Shown in pieces: positions 8,521-16,876 of a DNA stretch of 64,000 bases. Position 1 is the stretch's first letter, and every line of letters starts with the position of its first letter. Source of the DNA: Scatosoma sp048465415 (lineage in GTDB: Bacteria > Bacillota > Clostridia > Christensenellales > Borkfalkiaceae); the NCBI GenBank assembly GCA_048465415.1, contig DBFWLO010000010.1:57954-121953 (forward strand), read 5' to 3'. The notes under the pieces are model-generated. The model saw only the letters and a program-made list of their open reading frames with translations. It made no database searches and was not told where the DNA came from. Both the position numbers and the translations under genes were made by a program.

Positions 8521-9350
8521 TAAGATTTTTCCCGATAGGCTTTGGGAGATACCCCATAGTATTTTTTGAAATCGCGGCTGAGCTGAAAGGGGGAAGAATA
8601 GTTGAACTCCGAGGCGAGCATGTTGACGGTCGAAGAAGTCGTTTTCAAAAGCACGGCGATCCTTTTGAGCTTCTGCTGACAGATATACTGCTTGGGCGAA
8701 AGGCCCGTAAATTGTTTGAACACTTCTCTGAAATGCCGTTCGGAGAGAAAACAGGACTTGGCGAGCCGGGTGATGGACAGATCGAGATTAATATTATTAT
8801 TGATATAGGCGAGCACCTTTTTGATATTGGCATAATGAGGAATCGTGTTGTTTATTTCGTCCTTGCAGTACTTGATCCAGCGATAGACGAGCTCGACGAA
8901 AAGGGCGGTGGTGAGCATAACGTTCGTCTCGTCGTAGTTCTCCATAAGTGAGAACATCTCTTCGTTCAGCGCCGATTCGGGATATGTTTTGTCGATAAGG
9001 TATATCTTATTCGGCTGAAAGAAAGGCGTCGCGTTTTCCGTCGTAAAGTTATACCAAAGATACGTCCATTTTTCCTTGGTCGGCGAATATTTGATTATGC
9101 TTCTCACGTCGAGAAGAATGAGACTGTTGGGCGGGAGAATGAAAGTACCGCTCTCTGTCCGGACGATTCCTTTGCCCAAAAACGTGCGGATAAAGCAATA
9201 GAGCTGAAAGGGTTCTCCCACCCGCGTCCTGGTCGCTATATAAGTACCCGTGCGTTCTACCTGCCATACGCTGTATAAATATGGCGAAAATAGTCGATAG
9301 TTGTCGTAGATGGTAAATTGTTGAGAAGTTTCCGTTTCCTGAGTGGTCAT
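8520..9350 (-). CDS. AraC-family transcriptional regulator of the glycan locus
   Basis: A 276-residue regulator with an N-terminal sensor region (AraC-binding-like; VGEPFQLYCFIR, then a glycine-poor beta region) and a C-terminal AraC DNA-binding domain (about residues 170-272) with LAKSCFLSERHFREVFKQF and FNYSSPFQLSRDFKKYYG. The start at 9350 is chosen because GGGGGA lies 5-10 bases upstream and because a perfect promoter at 9373-9401 lies inside the longer frame starting at 9494. It is divergent from the sugar ABC permease operon at 9537 and is its probable activator. Confidence 0.9.
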   Translation of the reverse strand: MTTQETETSQQFTIYDNYRLFSPYLYSVWQVERTGTYIATRTRVGEPFQLYCFIRTFLGKGIVRTESGTFILPPNSLILLDVRSIIKYSPTKEKWTYLWYNFTTENATPFFQPNKIYLIDKTYPESALNEEMFSLMENYDETNVMLTTALFVELVYRWIKYCKDEINNTIPHYANIKKVLAYINNNINLDLSITRLAKSCFLSERHFREVFKQFTGLSPKQYICQQKLKRIAVLLKTTSSTVNMLASEFNYSSPFQLSRDFKKYYGVSPKAYREKS

Positions 9351-9372
9351 GATTTTTCCCCCCGGTGAGGTC

Positions 9373-9401
9373 ATTATAGGATATGGGTTTTCAAAAGTCA
9401 A
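9373..9401 (-). promoter_or_regulatory. Promoter of the AraC regulator gene
   Basis: On the minus strand TTGACT (9396-9401) and TATAAT (9373-9378) are spaced by 17 bp. This near-consensus promoter decides the shorter start codon at 9350 for the regulator. Confidence 0.82.
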
Positions 9402-9442
9402 CGGCTGCCGGTTGCAATCGCCGAAAAGCATATTCTTTCTGC

Positions 9443-9482
9443 CTATTTGCCTATGGACAAATAGCGGCGCCGATGCTAAAAT
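9443..9482 (+). promoter_or_regulatory. Promoter of the glycan-locus ABC operon with overlapping inverted repeat
   Basis: TGGACA (9454-9459) and TAAAAT (9477-9482) are 17 bp apart, 55 bp before the first permease gene. A 7-bp inverted repeat CTATTTG/CAAATAG (9443-9449 and 9458-9464) overlaps the -35 element. It is a candidate operator, possibly for the divergent AraC protein. Confidence 0.55.
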
Positions 9483-9536
9483 TCTATTATCCATTGTGAT
9501 CGCGGAATCGAGAAACTATACCAAATAAGGAGAAAA

Positions 9537-10463
9537 ATGATGCAGGAAAAGTCGAGCTTGGCGAAAAGGCCGAACAGAGCCAAACGGCTGCGGACGATTT
9601 TTATCGCTTCCTTTCTTATATGGCCGGCGTTGCAGCTTTTCGTGTTTTATTTCGTCGTGAACAGTCAGTCTATTTTGATGGCTTTCCAGAAAAGCATACC
9701 CGGCACGACGGACAGATACTGGACGCTGGATAATTTTAAAAGGATCGTCGTCGAGGGATTTAGCGGCGGCGAACCTCTTTTGAAGCAGGCGACGATCAAC
9801 ACGCTGATTTTCTTTTCGTTCAGCTTCTTTATTCTCACGCCGCTCAATCTCATGATCGGTTATTTCTTCTATAAAAAGATGCCGGCGTACAAGATCTTCC
9901 GTTTTATCTTTTATCTGCCCGCCGTCATTCCCACTACGGTGCTCGCGACTTTGTTCAAATACATAATAGCGCCCGACAGCAGCGGGCTGTTGGCGAGCCT
10001 TCTGGCGCGCATAGGCGTAGCGCTGCCGAACCTGTTGGGCAGCAGCGAATACGCAATGAAGACGATGCTCGTATACAGCGCCTGGACCGGGTTTACGGGT
10101 TTTCTTCTGACTTCCAACGCTATGAACCGCGTGCCTGCGGAAGTGGTGGAATCGGCCATGCTGGACGGCATCACGCCCGTGCAGGAGGTCGTGAAGATCC
10201 TCGTGCCTCTCATCTGGCCGACGATTGCGACCTCTCTGCTTTTATCCGTTATGAGCATCTTTACTTCGAGCGGGCCTATCCTCTTCTTCACGCAGGGAAA
10301 TTTCGGAACGTATACGGTGTCCTACTGGCTGTTTGAAAAGGTCATGACGGGTACGAACATGGAATACGCGGCGGCCGTGGGTATCTTCTATACGATCGTG
10401 GGCTTTCCCATTCTCTGGATCACGAGGTGGCTGAGCAAACGAGTGGAGGAGGTGGAATACTGA
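9537..10463 (+). CDS. Sugar ABC transporter permease (UgpA/MalF/LplB type)
   Basis: A 308-residue permease of carbohydrate-uptake ABC systems (CUT1). It has six predicted membrane helices, the first near residues 20-42, and the EAA loop reads SAMLDGITPVQEVVKILVP, typical of MalF/UgpA partners. AAGGAG lies 6 bases before the start. Its TGA overlaps the ATG of the second permease by ATGA, which indicates translational coupling. No ATPase gene is present in the locus. Such systems often share one MsmK-like ATPase encoded elsewhere (established for many Firmicutes; inference here). Confidence 0.92.
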   Translation: MMQEKSSLAKRPNRAKRLRTIFIASFLIWPALQLFVFYFVVNSQSILMAFQKSIPGTTDRYWTLDNFKRIVVEGFSGGEPLLKQATINTLIFFSFSFFILTPLNLMIGYFFYKKMPAYKIFRFIFYLPAVIPTTVLATLFKYIIAPDSSGLLASLLARIGVALPNLLGSSEYAMKTMLVYSAWTGFTGFLLTSNAMNRVPAEVVESAMLDGITPVQEVVKILVPLIWPTIATSLLLSVMSIFTSSGPILFFTQGNFGTYTVSYWLFEKVMTGTNMEYAAAVGIFYTIVGFPILWITRWLSKRVEEVEY

Positions 10464-11335
10464 TGGAAAAAGCAAAATCGAAGTCCCGCCGTACGACGAA
10501 CGGACAAAAAATTTTGTATACCGTGCTCATCGTCATTTTTGCGCTCTATTCCCTTTCGCTGCTCTTCCCTCTGCTTTGGGCGGTATTGGTGGGATTGAAA
10601 ACGCAGGAAGAATACATGACCAACTCTCCTTTCGCGCTGCCCGAGGCCTGGGTGTTCAAAAATTATGTCTCCGCCTTTTTCGATCTTGAAGTGGACGGAA
10701 CTTCGTTCATGGGCATGATCGGCAACTCGCTCTGGTACGCGGTCGGTTCTTGCGTACTCAATCTCTTCGTCTGTTCCATGACCGCCTATATTTTCGCAAG
10801 GTACGAATTCAAGGGCTCGCGTACCATTTATAGCGTCCTGCTCATCATCATGCTCATGCCCATCATCGGCAACGGACCGGCTATTTACCGGGTTTTCAGC
10901 CGTTTGCAGATCACCAACAGCCCGCTGTTTCTCATCTCGACCGCCGGCGGTATCGGCATTAATTTCCTGTTTTTGGAAGGGTTTTATCGAAACGTGTCCT
11001 GGTCGTACGCGGAAGCGGCGTTCATCGACGGCGCCAGCCACTGGACGGTGTATTTCCGTATTATGCTGCCCCAGGCGCTCGGCATGGTCTCGACGCTCGC
11101 GATTATTCAGTTCATTCAGTACTGGAACGATTACGGCACGCCGCTTCTGTATTTTCCCGAACTGCCCCCTCTGGCGCTCGGACTTTATCAATACGAGATC
11201 AAGATGATCCGACACGCGAACATGCCCATCTATTTTGCGGGGCTGGTTCTGTCGGTGATCCCCGTACTCGCCATCTTCGGTTTGTGCCAAAACTCGATTA
11301 TGGAAAGAGTGGCGCTCGGCGGACTCAAAGGCTAA
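10463..11335 (+). CDS. Sugar ABC transporter permease (UgpE/MalG type)
   Basis: A 290-residue second CUT1 permease with six predicted helices, the first at about residues 18-40, and the EAA loop AAFIDGASHWTVYFRIMLP. The start at 10463 overlaps the stop of the first permease and has GAGGAGG upstream. An in-frame start 36 bp earlier would lie inside that gene. It should pair with the first permease and the solute-binding lipoprotein that follows 45 bp later. Confidence 0.92.
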   Translation: MEKAKSKSRRTTNGQKILYTVLIVIFALYSLSLLFPLLWAVLVGLKTQEEYMTNSPFALPEAWVFKNYVSAFFDLEVDGTSFMGMIGNSLWYAVGSCVLNLFVCSMTAYIFARYEFKGSRTIYSVLLIIMLMPIIGNGPAIYRVFSRLQITNSPLFLISTAGGIGINFLFLEGFYRNVSWSYAEAAFIDGASHWTVYFRIMLPQALGMVSTLAIIQFIQYWNDYGTPLLYFPELPPLALGLYQYEIKMIRHANMPIYFAGLVLSVIPVLAIFGLCQNSIMERVALGGLKG

Positions 11336-11380
11336 GGTAAGAAAAAAATTAAATTATAAGATAGAGGAGAAGAAAAAGCT

Positions 11381-13063
11381 GTGAAAAACACAAAAAAACT
11401 AACGGTGTTATTGCTCGTCGCCGTTTTTGCGGCGGGAGGCATGGCAGGCTGCGGCGGCGGAAAAAAAGCCAAACGGAACGACCAGACCTTTTTGGAGATC
11501 CAGTTTTACGAACGCGGTTACGGCAGCGAGGGGATCAAGGCGGTCGCCGACCGTTATATGGAGCTTAACAAAGAGGTGACCGTCGATATCACCTGCGTCA
11601 CGGACAATACACTCGCCACCGACATTTATTCGGGTCCGGACATCGTATCGACGGATATGTATTTCAACGGCGGCGACAATCTGTTCAATCTCGTCAACTC
11701 GGGAGAAGTCAAGTTCAACGGCGTCGCCTATCCCAGCTATTTCGAGCCTTTGACGGAAGTGTATAACTATGTGCCCGAAGGAGAGACTCGGCCGATCAAG
11801 GAGAAGATGATCGATTCTTACGAAGAGTTTTTCAATATGGGCGACGACGTGTACTACGTCATGCCCTGGATGGGCGGTTACACGGGCATCGTTTACAACA
11901 GCAAAATGTTCGACAATTATAAATGGGACGTTCCCCGCACCACCGACGAACTCTTCGAGCTTTGCGACAAGATCGTCGCCACCGACGCCAAAAGCACAAA
12001 TAAAAACTCCAAAGGACAGAGTATCGATATCGCTCCGTTCAGTTTCTGTTTGGAGGATTCTTACTGGGAATACGTCTATCTTCAATGGTGGGCGCAGTAT
12101 GACGGCGTCGAACGGTTCAACCGTTTCTTCGAGGGAAAGGACGAAAACGGTAATTATTCCCCGACGGTGGCGGCCTCCGACGGCAGACTGGAAACGCTGA
12201 AAGTGCTCGACGGCGTGCTCGGGACGTATAAGATGGAGAGCGGGACGAAAAAGCCGAGAAGCAATATCTACTGCGATCCCACGCTCGCCACCCGTTCTTA
12301 TATCGATACGCAGTCGACTTTCCTCAACGCCGAAGGCGCGCGCGTCAATCTCAACGGCGCCACGACTTCCGCGATGATGCCCAACGGCGACTGGCTGGAA
12401 AACGAGATGTACGCCAATTTTTCGAATAAGATCGAAAACGGCGAAGTGGAGTTCAAGATCATGAAAACTCCTCTCATCAGCGCGATCGCGAAAAAAACTT
12501 CCTTCAAAAACGCTTCCGACGCAGACGCGAAACTGAGGGAACTCGTCAACTATATAGACGGAGGCAAACAAGGGGAGAAACCCGCGTTTGCGACCGACGA
12601 CGATATTAAGACCGTCGAGGACGCGAGGGGAATCGGATCTTCGATCGGGTATCGGTCGGGCGTGTACGTCCCCGCTTTTGCCACGGCGAAGGAAACGGCC
12701 AAGGACTTCCTCAAATTCATGTATAGCGACGAGGCGATCCGGATCAACGCTCTTGCTTCGCGCGGCACCAATCTTCCCGTGGAATTCGACTGGTCGGGAG
12801 TCGAAAATAAGCTCTCCGTTTTCCAAAGATCCAAGCTGGCGACGCTCGCCTCGACGACCTCTTACGCTTTCAGCTCGGATAAGTACGCGATCAGATACAG
12901 AGGCGGACTCGTTCCCTTCAAGATCTATACGCCCGTCGAGGTGAAATTCAATGTGAGTTCGGCTAAGGATTACGTCGATCCGCAGACGATCTTCATCGAC
13001 AACTATAACGAATTCGTGCGGCTGTGGCCGACGATGATGAAAGACGCCGGCGTGGAATATTGA
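11381..13063 (+). CDS. Extracellular sugar-binding lipoprotein of the ABC transporter
   Basis: A 560-residue solute-binding protein. It has an N-terminal lipoprotein signal with the acylated cysteine at residue 24 (GMAGC), followed by a Gly/Lys-rich linker. The fold has the family 1 extracellular solute-binding signs, such as MPWMGGYTGIVYNSKMF near residue 165 and a late FLKFMYSDEA block. Translation starts at GTG 11381, with GAGGAG 9 bases upstream. It is larger than usual monosaccharide or maltose binders (about 400-450), which fits LplA-like binders of complex glycans. The protein is expected to be anchored on the outside of the membrane. Confidence 0.9.
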   Translation: MKNTKKLTVLLLVAVFAAGGMAGCGGGKKAKRNDQTFLEIQFYERGYGSEGIKAVADRYMELNKEVTVDITCVTDNTLATDIYSGPDIVSTDMYFNGGDNLFNLVNSGEVKFNGVAYPSYFEPLTEVYNYVPEGETRPIKEKMIDSYEEFFNMGDDVYYVMPWMGGYTGIVYNSKMFDNYKWDVPRTTDELFELCDKIVATDAKSTNKNSKGQSIDIAPFSFCLEDSYWEYVYLQWWAQYDGVERFNRFFEGKDENGNYSPTVAASDGRLETLKVLDGVLGTYKMESGTKKPRSNIYCDPTLATRSYIDTQSTFLNAEGARVNLNGATTSAMMPNGDWLENEMYANFSNKIENGEVEFKIMKTPLISAIAKKTSFKNASDADAKLRELVNYIDGGKQGEKPAFATDDDIKTVEDARGIGSSIGYRSGVYVPAFATAKETAKDFLKFMYSDEAIRINALASRGTNLPVEFDWSGVENKLSVFQRSKLATLASTTSYAFSSDKYAIRYRGGLVPFKIYTPVEVKFNVSSAKDYVDPQTIFIDNYNEFVRLWPTMMKDAGVEY

Positions 13064-13085
13064 GCGCCGCAAGAGGGAAAACGAT

Positions 13086-15635
13086 ATGAAAACGAAAAAG
13101 AGAATTTTCGGTCTGCTTCTTTCGCTGGGGCTGAGCGCGGCCGTATTGAGCGGCTGCACGGGCGGCGGCGATTCCGCCTCCAACTCAGCCGGCGGGCAGG
13201 GGGAACCGACGGTGACGCTTTGGTCGGCGTCCAATCTCGACAAGATCATGCGCGACGACGAAATCGCGGACAAAAAGCCCGCCGCGCTCGATTTTGAGAT
13301 GTGCAAGAACGAAGTGGAGGGCGCGCAGTTCCTCATTTCCCCCGAGAACGGTTACCGCGTGGGATCCTTCGACGTCGAGATCTCCGAGCTTAAAAATGAG
13401 GCGGGGGATACGCTCGGGAAGGACGCGATCAAAATCTATCTCGCCAAATACATAAACGTGACGAATAAAATCGGGCCCAATCCGTTCCTGCATGCGGGGT
13501 ATATCCCCGACGCGCTCCTGCCCTTCGACGTGGCCGTCGAGTATGGAGAAAATACCGTCGAGGGAGTGAATCAGTCGGTGTATGTGACGATTGAAACGCA
13601 GCCGGATACCCCCGCGGGGAATTACACGGGCGTATGCACCGTCGACGTGGACGGCAAAGAATATACCCTGCCCGTCCGCGCGACTGTCTGGAATTTCGCG
13701 ATTTCCGAGGAAGTGCACGTCCAGTCCCTCTTCCAGATCTGGCAGGACGAACTGATGAACGGCGAGCTGGACAGTTCGGACGAAATGTATCAGATATATT
13801 ACGACAAACTGGCGGATTACCGCATTTCGGCGACGAATCTTCGCGCCGACGGTAAGGAAGAATTCGTCGCGGCGGCGAAAAAAGCGACTCAGGATCCCCG
13901 TATCTCCGCTTTTGCGCTCCCGTACACCTCCGTCTACGTGCCCGGCGTCGGTATGGACGTCGACTACAACGAGGTGAAAAGCTACCTCAAAGCGATGATT
14001 CAAGAGAGCACGGAGGAAGTGTTCCTGCTCGATAAATTGGTCTATTATTTCGGCGCGTTGATCGACGAACCGCAGTATTCGCAGTCTTACGACATTGCGC
14101 AGCGCATTTTCCCGGGCATCAATTCCATGGAAGAGAAATTGATGGAGGAGCTGGACGCGGAAAACTTTTTCGACGACAAAACCACCGAATACCGCGAACG
14201 GGTGCAAGATACTCTTCTCAATCTGCCCAATATTTTGACGACCTATCACAGCCCCGAATATTTTGACGACGCGGATCCCACTTATTGCCCGCTCTTCAAC
14301 GAATTCGACGGGGACGAGAACATGGCGAAGTACCAGCGCCTCAAAGAAGCGAACGGACATCTTTGGTGGTATGGGTGCATGGGCCCCTGCCACCCCTATC
14401 CCGCCTATCATCAGGACGACAATCTGCTCGGCGCGAGAATCCTCGGCATCATGCAGTACGATTATCGGATCGACGGCAACCTCTACTGGGCGGTCAACTG
14501 TTACAGCAAGCAGACGTCGGGCACGGGCGACGTTTTAAGGCCCGCCGATCCTTACGAGGACGCGTCCCGTTGGTTCCCCGACTGGCCCACCAGCGGCGAA
14601 GGGTACCTCTTCTATCCCGGAATCGATTACGGCATGAACGAACCCGTCGTTTCGCTGAGACTGGAAACGATCCGCGACGGCAACGAGGATTACGAATATC
14701 TCTACGAACTGGGCAGGCTCACCGAGGGACTCTCCGAGTACTACGATATGGAGATCACGACGGAAGGCATGGTATCCAACTTATACGACCGGTTATATCA
14801 CGGCGTACAGTACGTGCCCGACAACGAAAACTTTTCACAGGTGCGCAGGGAACTGGCGGCGATCATCGAACGCTGCGGCGAAGATAACAAGCTTGTCATC
14901 AACGGTATTCGTTATACGGGCGACGACGCGACAATCGAATTTTTGTCCGCGGACGGCTATGAAGTGAAAGTCAACGGCAAGACCGTGGCCGGCGCCGCGC
15001 AGGGCAAAGGAAAAAAGTACAATTATACGATCAAGATGAGCGAAGCCTCCAACTATTTCCACATCTCTCTCGACAAAAACGGCGAAAAGTATGAGACTTC
15101 GGTATTCGCGGGCGGAAAGACGAAAATCGTTTCCACGCTCGATCATGCGGCGGACACGGCATTGCTTCGGCCCAACGATCCCGCCGTACAGGTGTCCTAC
15201 AATGAAAACGCCGCGTTCGCGGTGTCCGGCGGTTCCGCAAAGGCGGAGATCGAGAGCAAGTTCGATCCCGAAAATCCTTTGGCGACGCTGACCTATAACC
15301 CGCAGATCTCTCTCGGCGTGTCCGAGCTCGGACTCGACGTTACCAAGCTGAACAATTTCATCTTCGAGGTCTATAACGCGAGCGACATAGACGTGGAAAT
15401 GAGAGTCAAACTCAGCGCGGGCGGGAGCATGTATCAGCTGACGAAATTTACGCTCAAAAAGGGACAGTGGAACTCGGTGAAGCTGGAAGGTGTCTATCTG
15501 ACCGGCTGGGCGTCGCTTTCCAAGACGCGGTATATCGTGCTCGAATTCAATAATACGGTAGGCAACGCCAATAAGGAAGGCATGCCGCCGCAGACGCTGT
15601 ATTTCGACGATATCATTTACAGCGAGCGGGCGTGA
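13086..15635 (+). CDS. Lipoprotein with DUF4091 glycoside-hydrolase-like domain
   Basis: An 849-residue lipoprotein (cysteine at residue 24 in VLSGC, then a Gly/Ser linker). The N-terminal part (about 40-220) looks like a beta-sandwich. The middle (about 220-560) resembles the DUF4091 family, ending with the characteristic block SLRLETIRDGNEDYEYLYEL near residue 535. The C-terminal 200 residues look like a carbohydrate-binding beta-sandwich (ending ILYFDDIIYSE-like). DUF4091 proteins have a TIM-barrel fold and occur in glycan-utilisation loci. It is probably a cell-surface glycanase or glycan binder, but the substrate is unknown. Confidence 0.78.
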   Translation: MKTKKRIFGLLLSLGLSAAVLSGCTGGGDSASNSAGGQGEPTVTLWSASNLDKIMRDDEIADKKPAALDFEMCKNEVEGAQFLISPENGYRVGSFDVEISELKNEAGDTLGKDAIKIYLAKYINVTNKIGPNPFLHAGYIPDALLPFDVAVEYGENTVEGVNQSVYVTIETQPDTPAGNYTGVCTVDVDGKEYTLPVRATVWNFAISEEVHVQSLFQIWQDELMNGELDSSDEMYQIYYDKLADYRISATNLRADGKEEFVAAAKKATQDPRISAFALPYTSVYVPGVGMDVDYNEVKSYLKAMIQESTEEVFLLDKLVYYFGALIDEPQYSQSYDIAQRIFPGINSMEEKLMEELDAENFFDDKTTEYRERVQDTLLNLPNILTTYHSPEYFDDADPTYCPLFNEFDGDENMAKYQRLKEANGHLWWYGCMGPCHPYPAYHQDDNLLGARILGIMQYDYRIDGNLYWAVNCYSKQTSGTGDVLRPADPYEDASRWFPDWPTSGEGYLFYPGIDYGMNEPVVSLRLETIRDGNEDYEYLYELGRLTEGLSEYYDMEITTEGMVSNLYDRLYHGVQYVPDNENFSQVRRELAAIIERCGEDNKLVINGIRYTGDDATIEFLSADGYEVKVNGKTVAGAAQGKGKKYNYTIKMSEASNYFHISLDKNGEKYETSVFAGGKTKIVSTLDHAADTALLRPNDPAVQVSYNENAAFAVSGGSAKAEIESKFDPENPLATLTYNPQISLGVSELGLDVTKLNNFIFEVYNASDIDVEMRVKLSAGGSMYQLTKFTLKKGQWNSVKLEGVYLTGWASLSKTRYIVLEFNNTVGNANKEGMPPQTLYFDDIIYSERA

Positions 15636-15652
15636 GAAAGGAGGAGAAAGCG

Positions 15653-16846
15653 ATGAAAAAAAGAATCTGGGGCTTGCTTCTCGCAGGCGTGACGGCGTTT
15701 TCTTGCGCGGCCTTCTCCGCGTGCGGGGGCGGAGCGGACGATTCGTCCGCTTCGGACAGCACGGGCGGAAAAAAGGCGGGCAATGTGCTCATCAGCGGTT
15801 TTTCCGATTTCAAAGAACTGCGCACGTTTAAATTCAGCGGATATTTCCATAAAGCCGAGGTCAATACCGATAAGGCGTATATCACCGAAGGAGACGCTTC
15901 GGCAAAGTTCACGGTGGACGGCGGCGAGGGCGGTATCCCCGAATTCAGCATCTACACGGACACCAAATACAACACCAAAAAGGATTATACGGACGTGCAG
16001 GCTTTGTCCGTGGACGTTTTCAACGCCGGCGATACGCCCCGGAAGATGGAAATTTATTTTATGACCAGGGAATCGGGCGCGACGCGCGCGAAATATATCG
16101 AAAAGGAATACACGCTGCAAAGCGGACTCAATTCCCTCACCTATACGCTTGAACGGGACGTGGCGAAACAGATATGTTATCTCGATAAGGTAGAATATAT
16201 TTCTTTTCGCTTTGAGAACGGCCACAACGATCCGTACGTGCTGTATATGGATAACCTCCGGGCGCATCTGACCGACGAGCCGATCAAGGAAACGAAGAAA
16301 GAATATAAGCAAGACGAACTCTTGTTCTTCGACGACAAAGTGGATAGATACTTCGCCTCGGCGACGACGGTGCGGGCGATTCCGACGGAAGCCGCGACGC
16401 TTTCCCTCAACCGAAATCCCGCATACATCAAGGGCGGCAGCGGTTCCCTGCAAGCGAAAGTCGTCGTAGATCCCTCCGGCGCGGCAACACATTCGCCCGC
16501 GGTGACGATCAGCGGCGAACCGGTCACGAGGATCGATTTTTCCGAGTATTCCAAAGTGCAGTTCAGCGTTATGACCGATCAGGATCTGAAAGACAACAAC
16601 CTCATGGTCGAGTTCTTCGACGTCAACGGCGTATTCTTAAACGCCATCGACGATATTCGTTCCCAGATCGGCTGGGGGACGACGATCGAGGCGGGCAAAT
16701 GGTATACGTTGGAAGTGGATATCGCCAAACTCGTCGAGGCGGGACTCGACGTGTCGAAGATCGACAGGATCAATTTCTATTACCTACACGTCATGCAGGG
16801 CGAACCGTTCTCCTGGTACTTCGACGAATTCAAATTGATAAAATAA
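15653..16846 (+). CDS. Surface lipoprotein with carbohydrate-binding-like beta-sandwich domains
   Basis: A 397-residue lipoprotein with the acyl cysteine at residue 24 (AFSAC) followed by a Gly/Asp/Ser linker. Two similar beta-rich halves (about 45-210 and 225-397) each end in a block like YVLYMDNLRAHL or WYFDEFKLIK, the typical last strand of CBM-like or discoidin-like jelly rolls. No catalytic motif is visible. AAGGAGGAG lies before ATG 15653; the GTG at 15632 is not needed. Its place between DUF4091 and the repeat lipoprotein suggests a role in holding glycans at the cell surface. Confidence 0.7.
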   Translation: MKKRIWGLLLAGVTAFSCAAFSACGGGADDSSASDSTGGKKAGNVLISGFSDFKELRTFKFSGYFHKAEVNTDKAYITEGDASAKFTVDGGEGGIPEFSIYTDTKYNTKKDYTDVQALSVDVFNAGDTPRKMEIYFMTRESGATRAKYIEKEYTLQSGLNSLTYTLERDVAKQICYLDKVEYISFRFENGHNDPYVLYMDNLRAHLTDEPIKETKKEYKQDELLFFDDKVDRYFASATTVRAIPTEAATLSLNRNPAYIKGGSGSLQAKVVVDPSGAATHSPAVTISGEPVTRIDFSEYSKVQFSVMTDQDLKDNNLMVEFFDVNGVFLNAIDDIRSQIGWGTTIEAGKWYTLEVDIAKLVEAGLDVSKIDRINFYYLHVMQGEPFSWYFDEFKLIK

Positions 16847-16876
16847 TGAAAATATGAGTAAAGGAAAGGGAAAAAA

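Noticed and set aside
11408..13336. A 642-residue open frame on the minus strand opposite the sugar-binding lipoprotein
   Set aside because: It has no ribosome site or family and mirrors the sense gene. Similar long antisense frames occur opposite many genes here because of codon bias.
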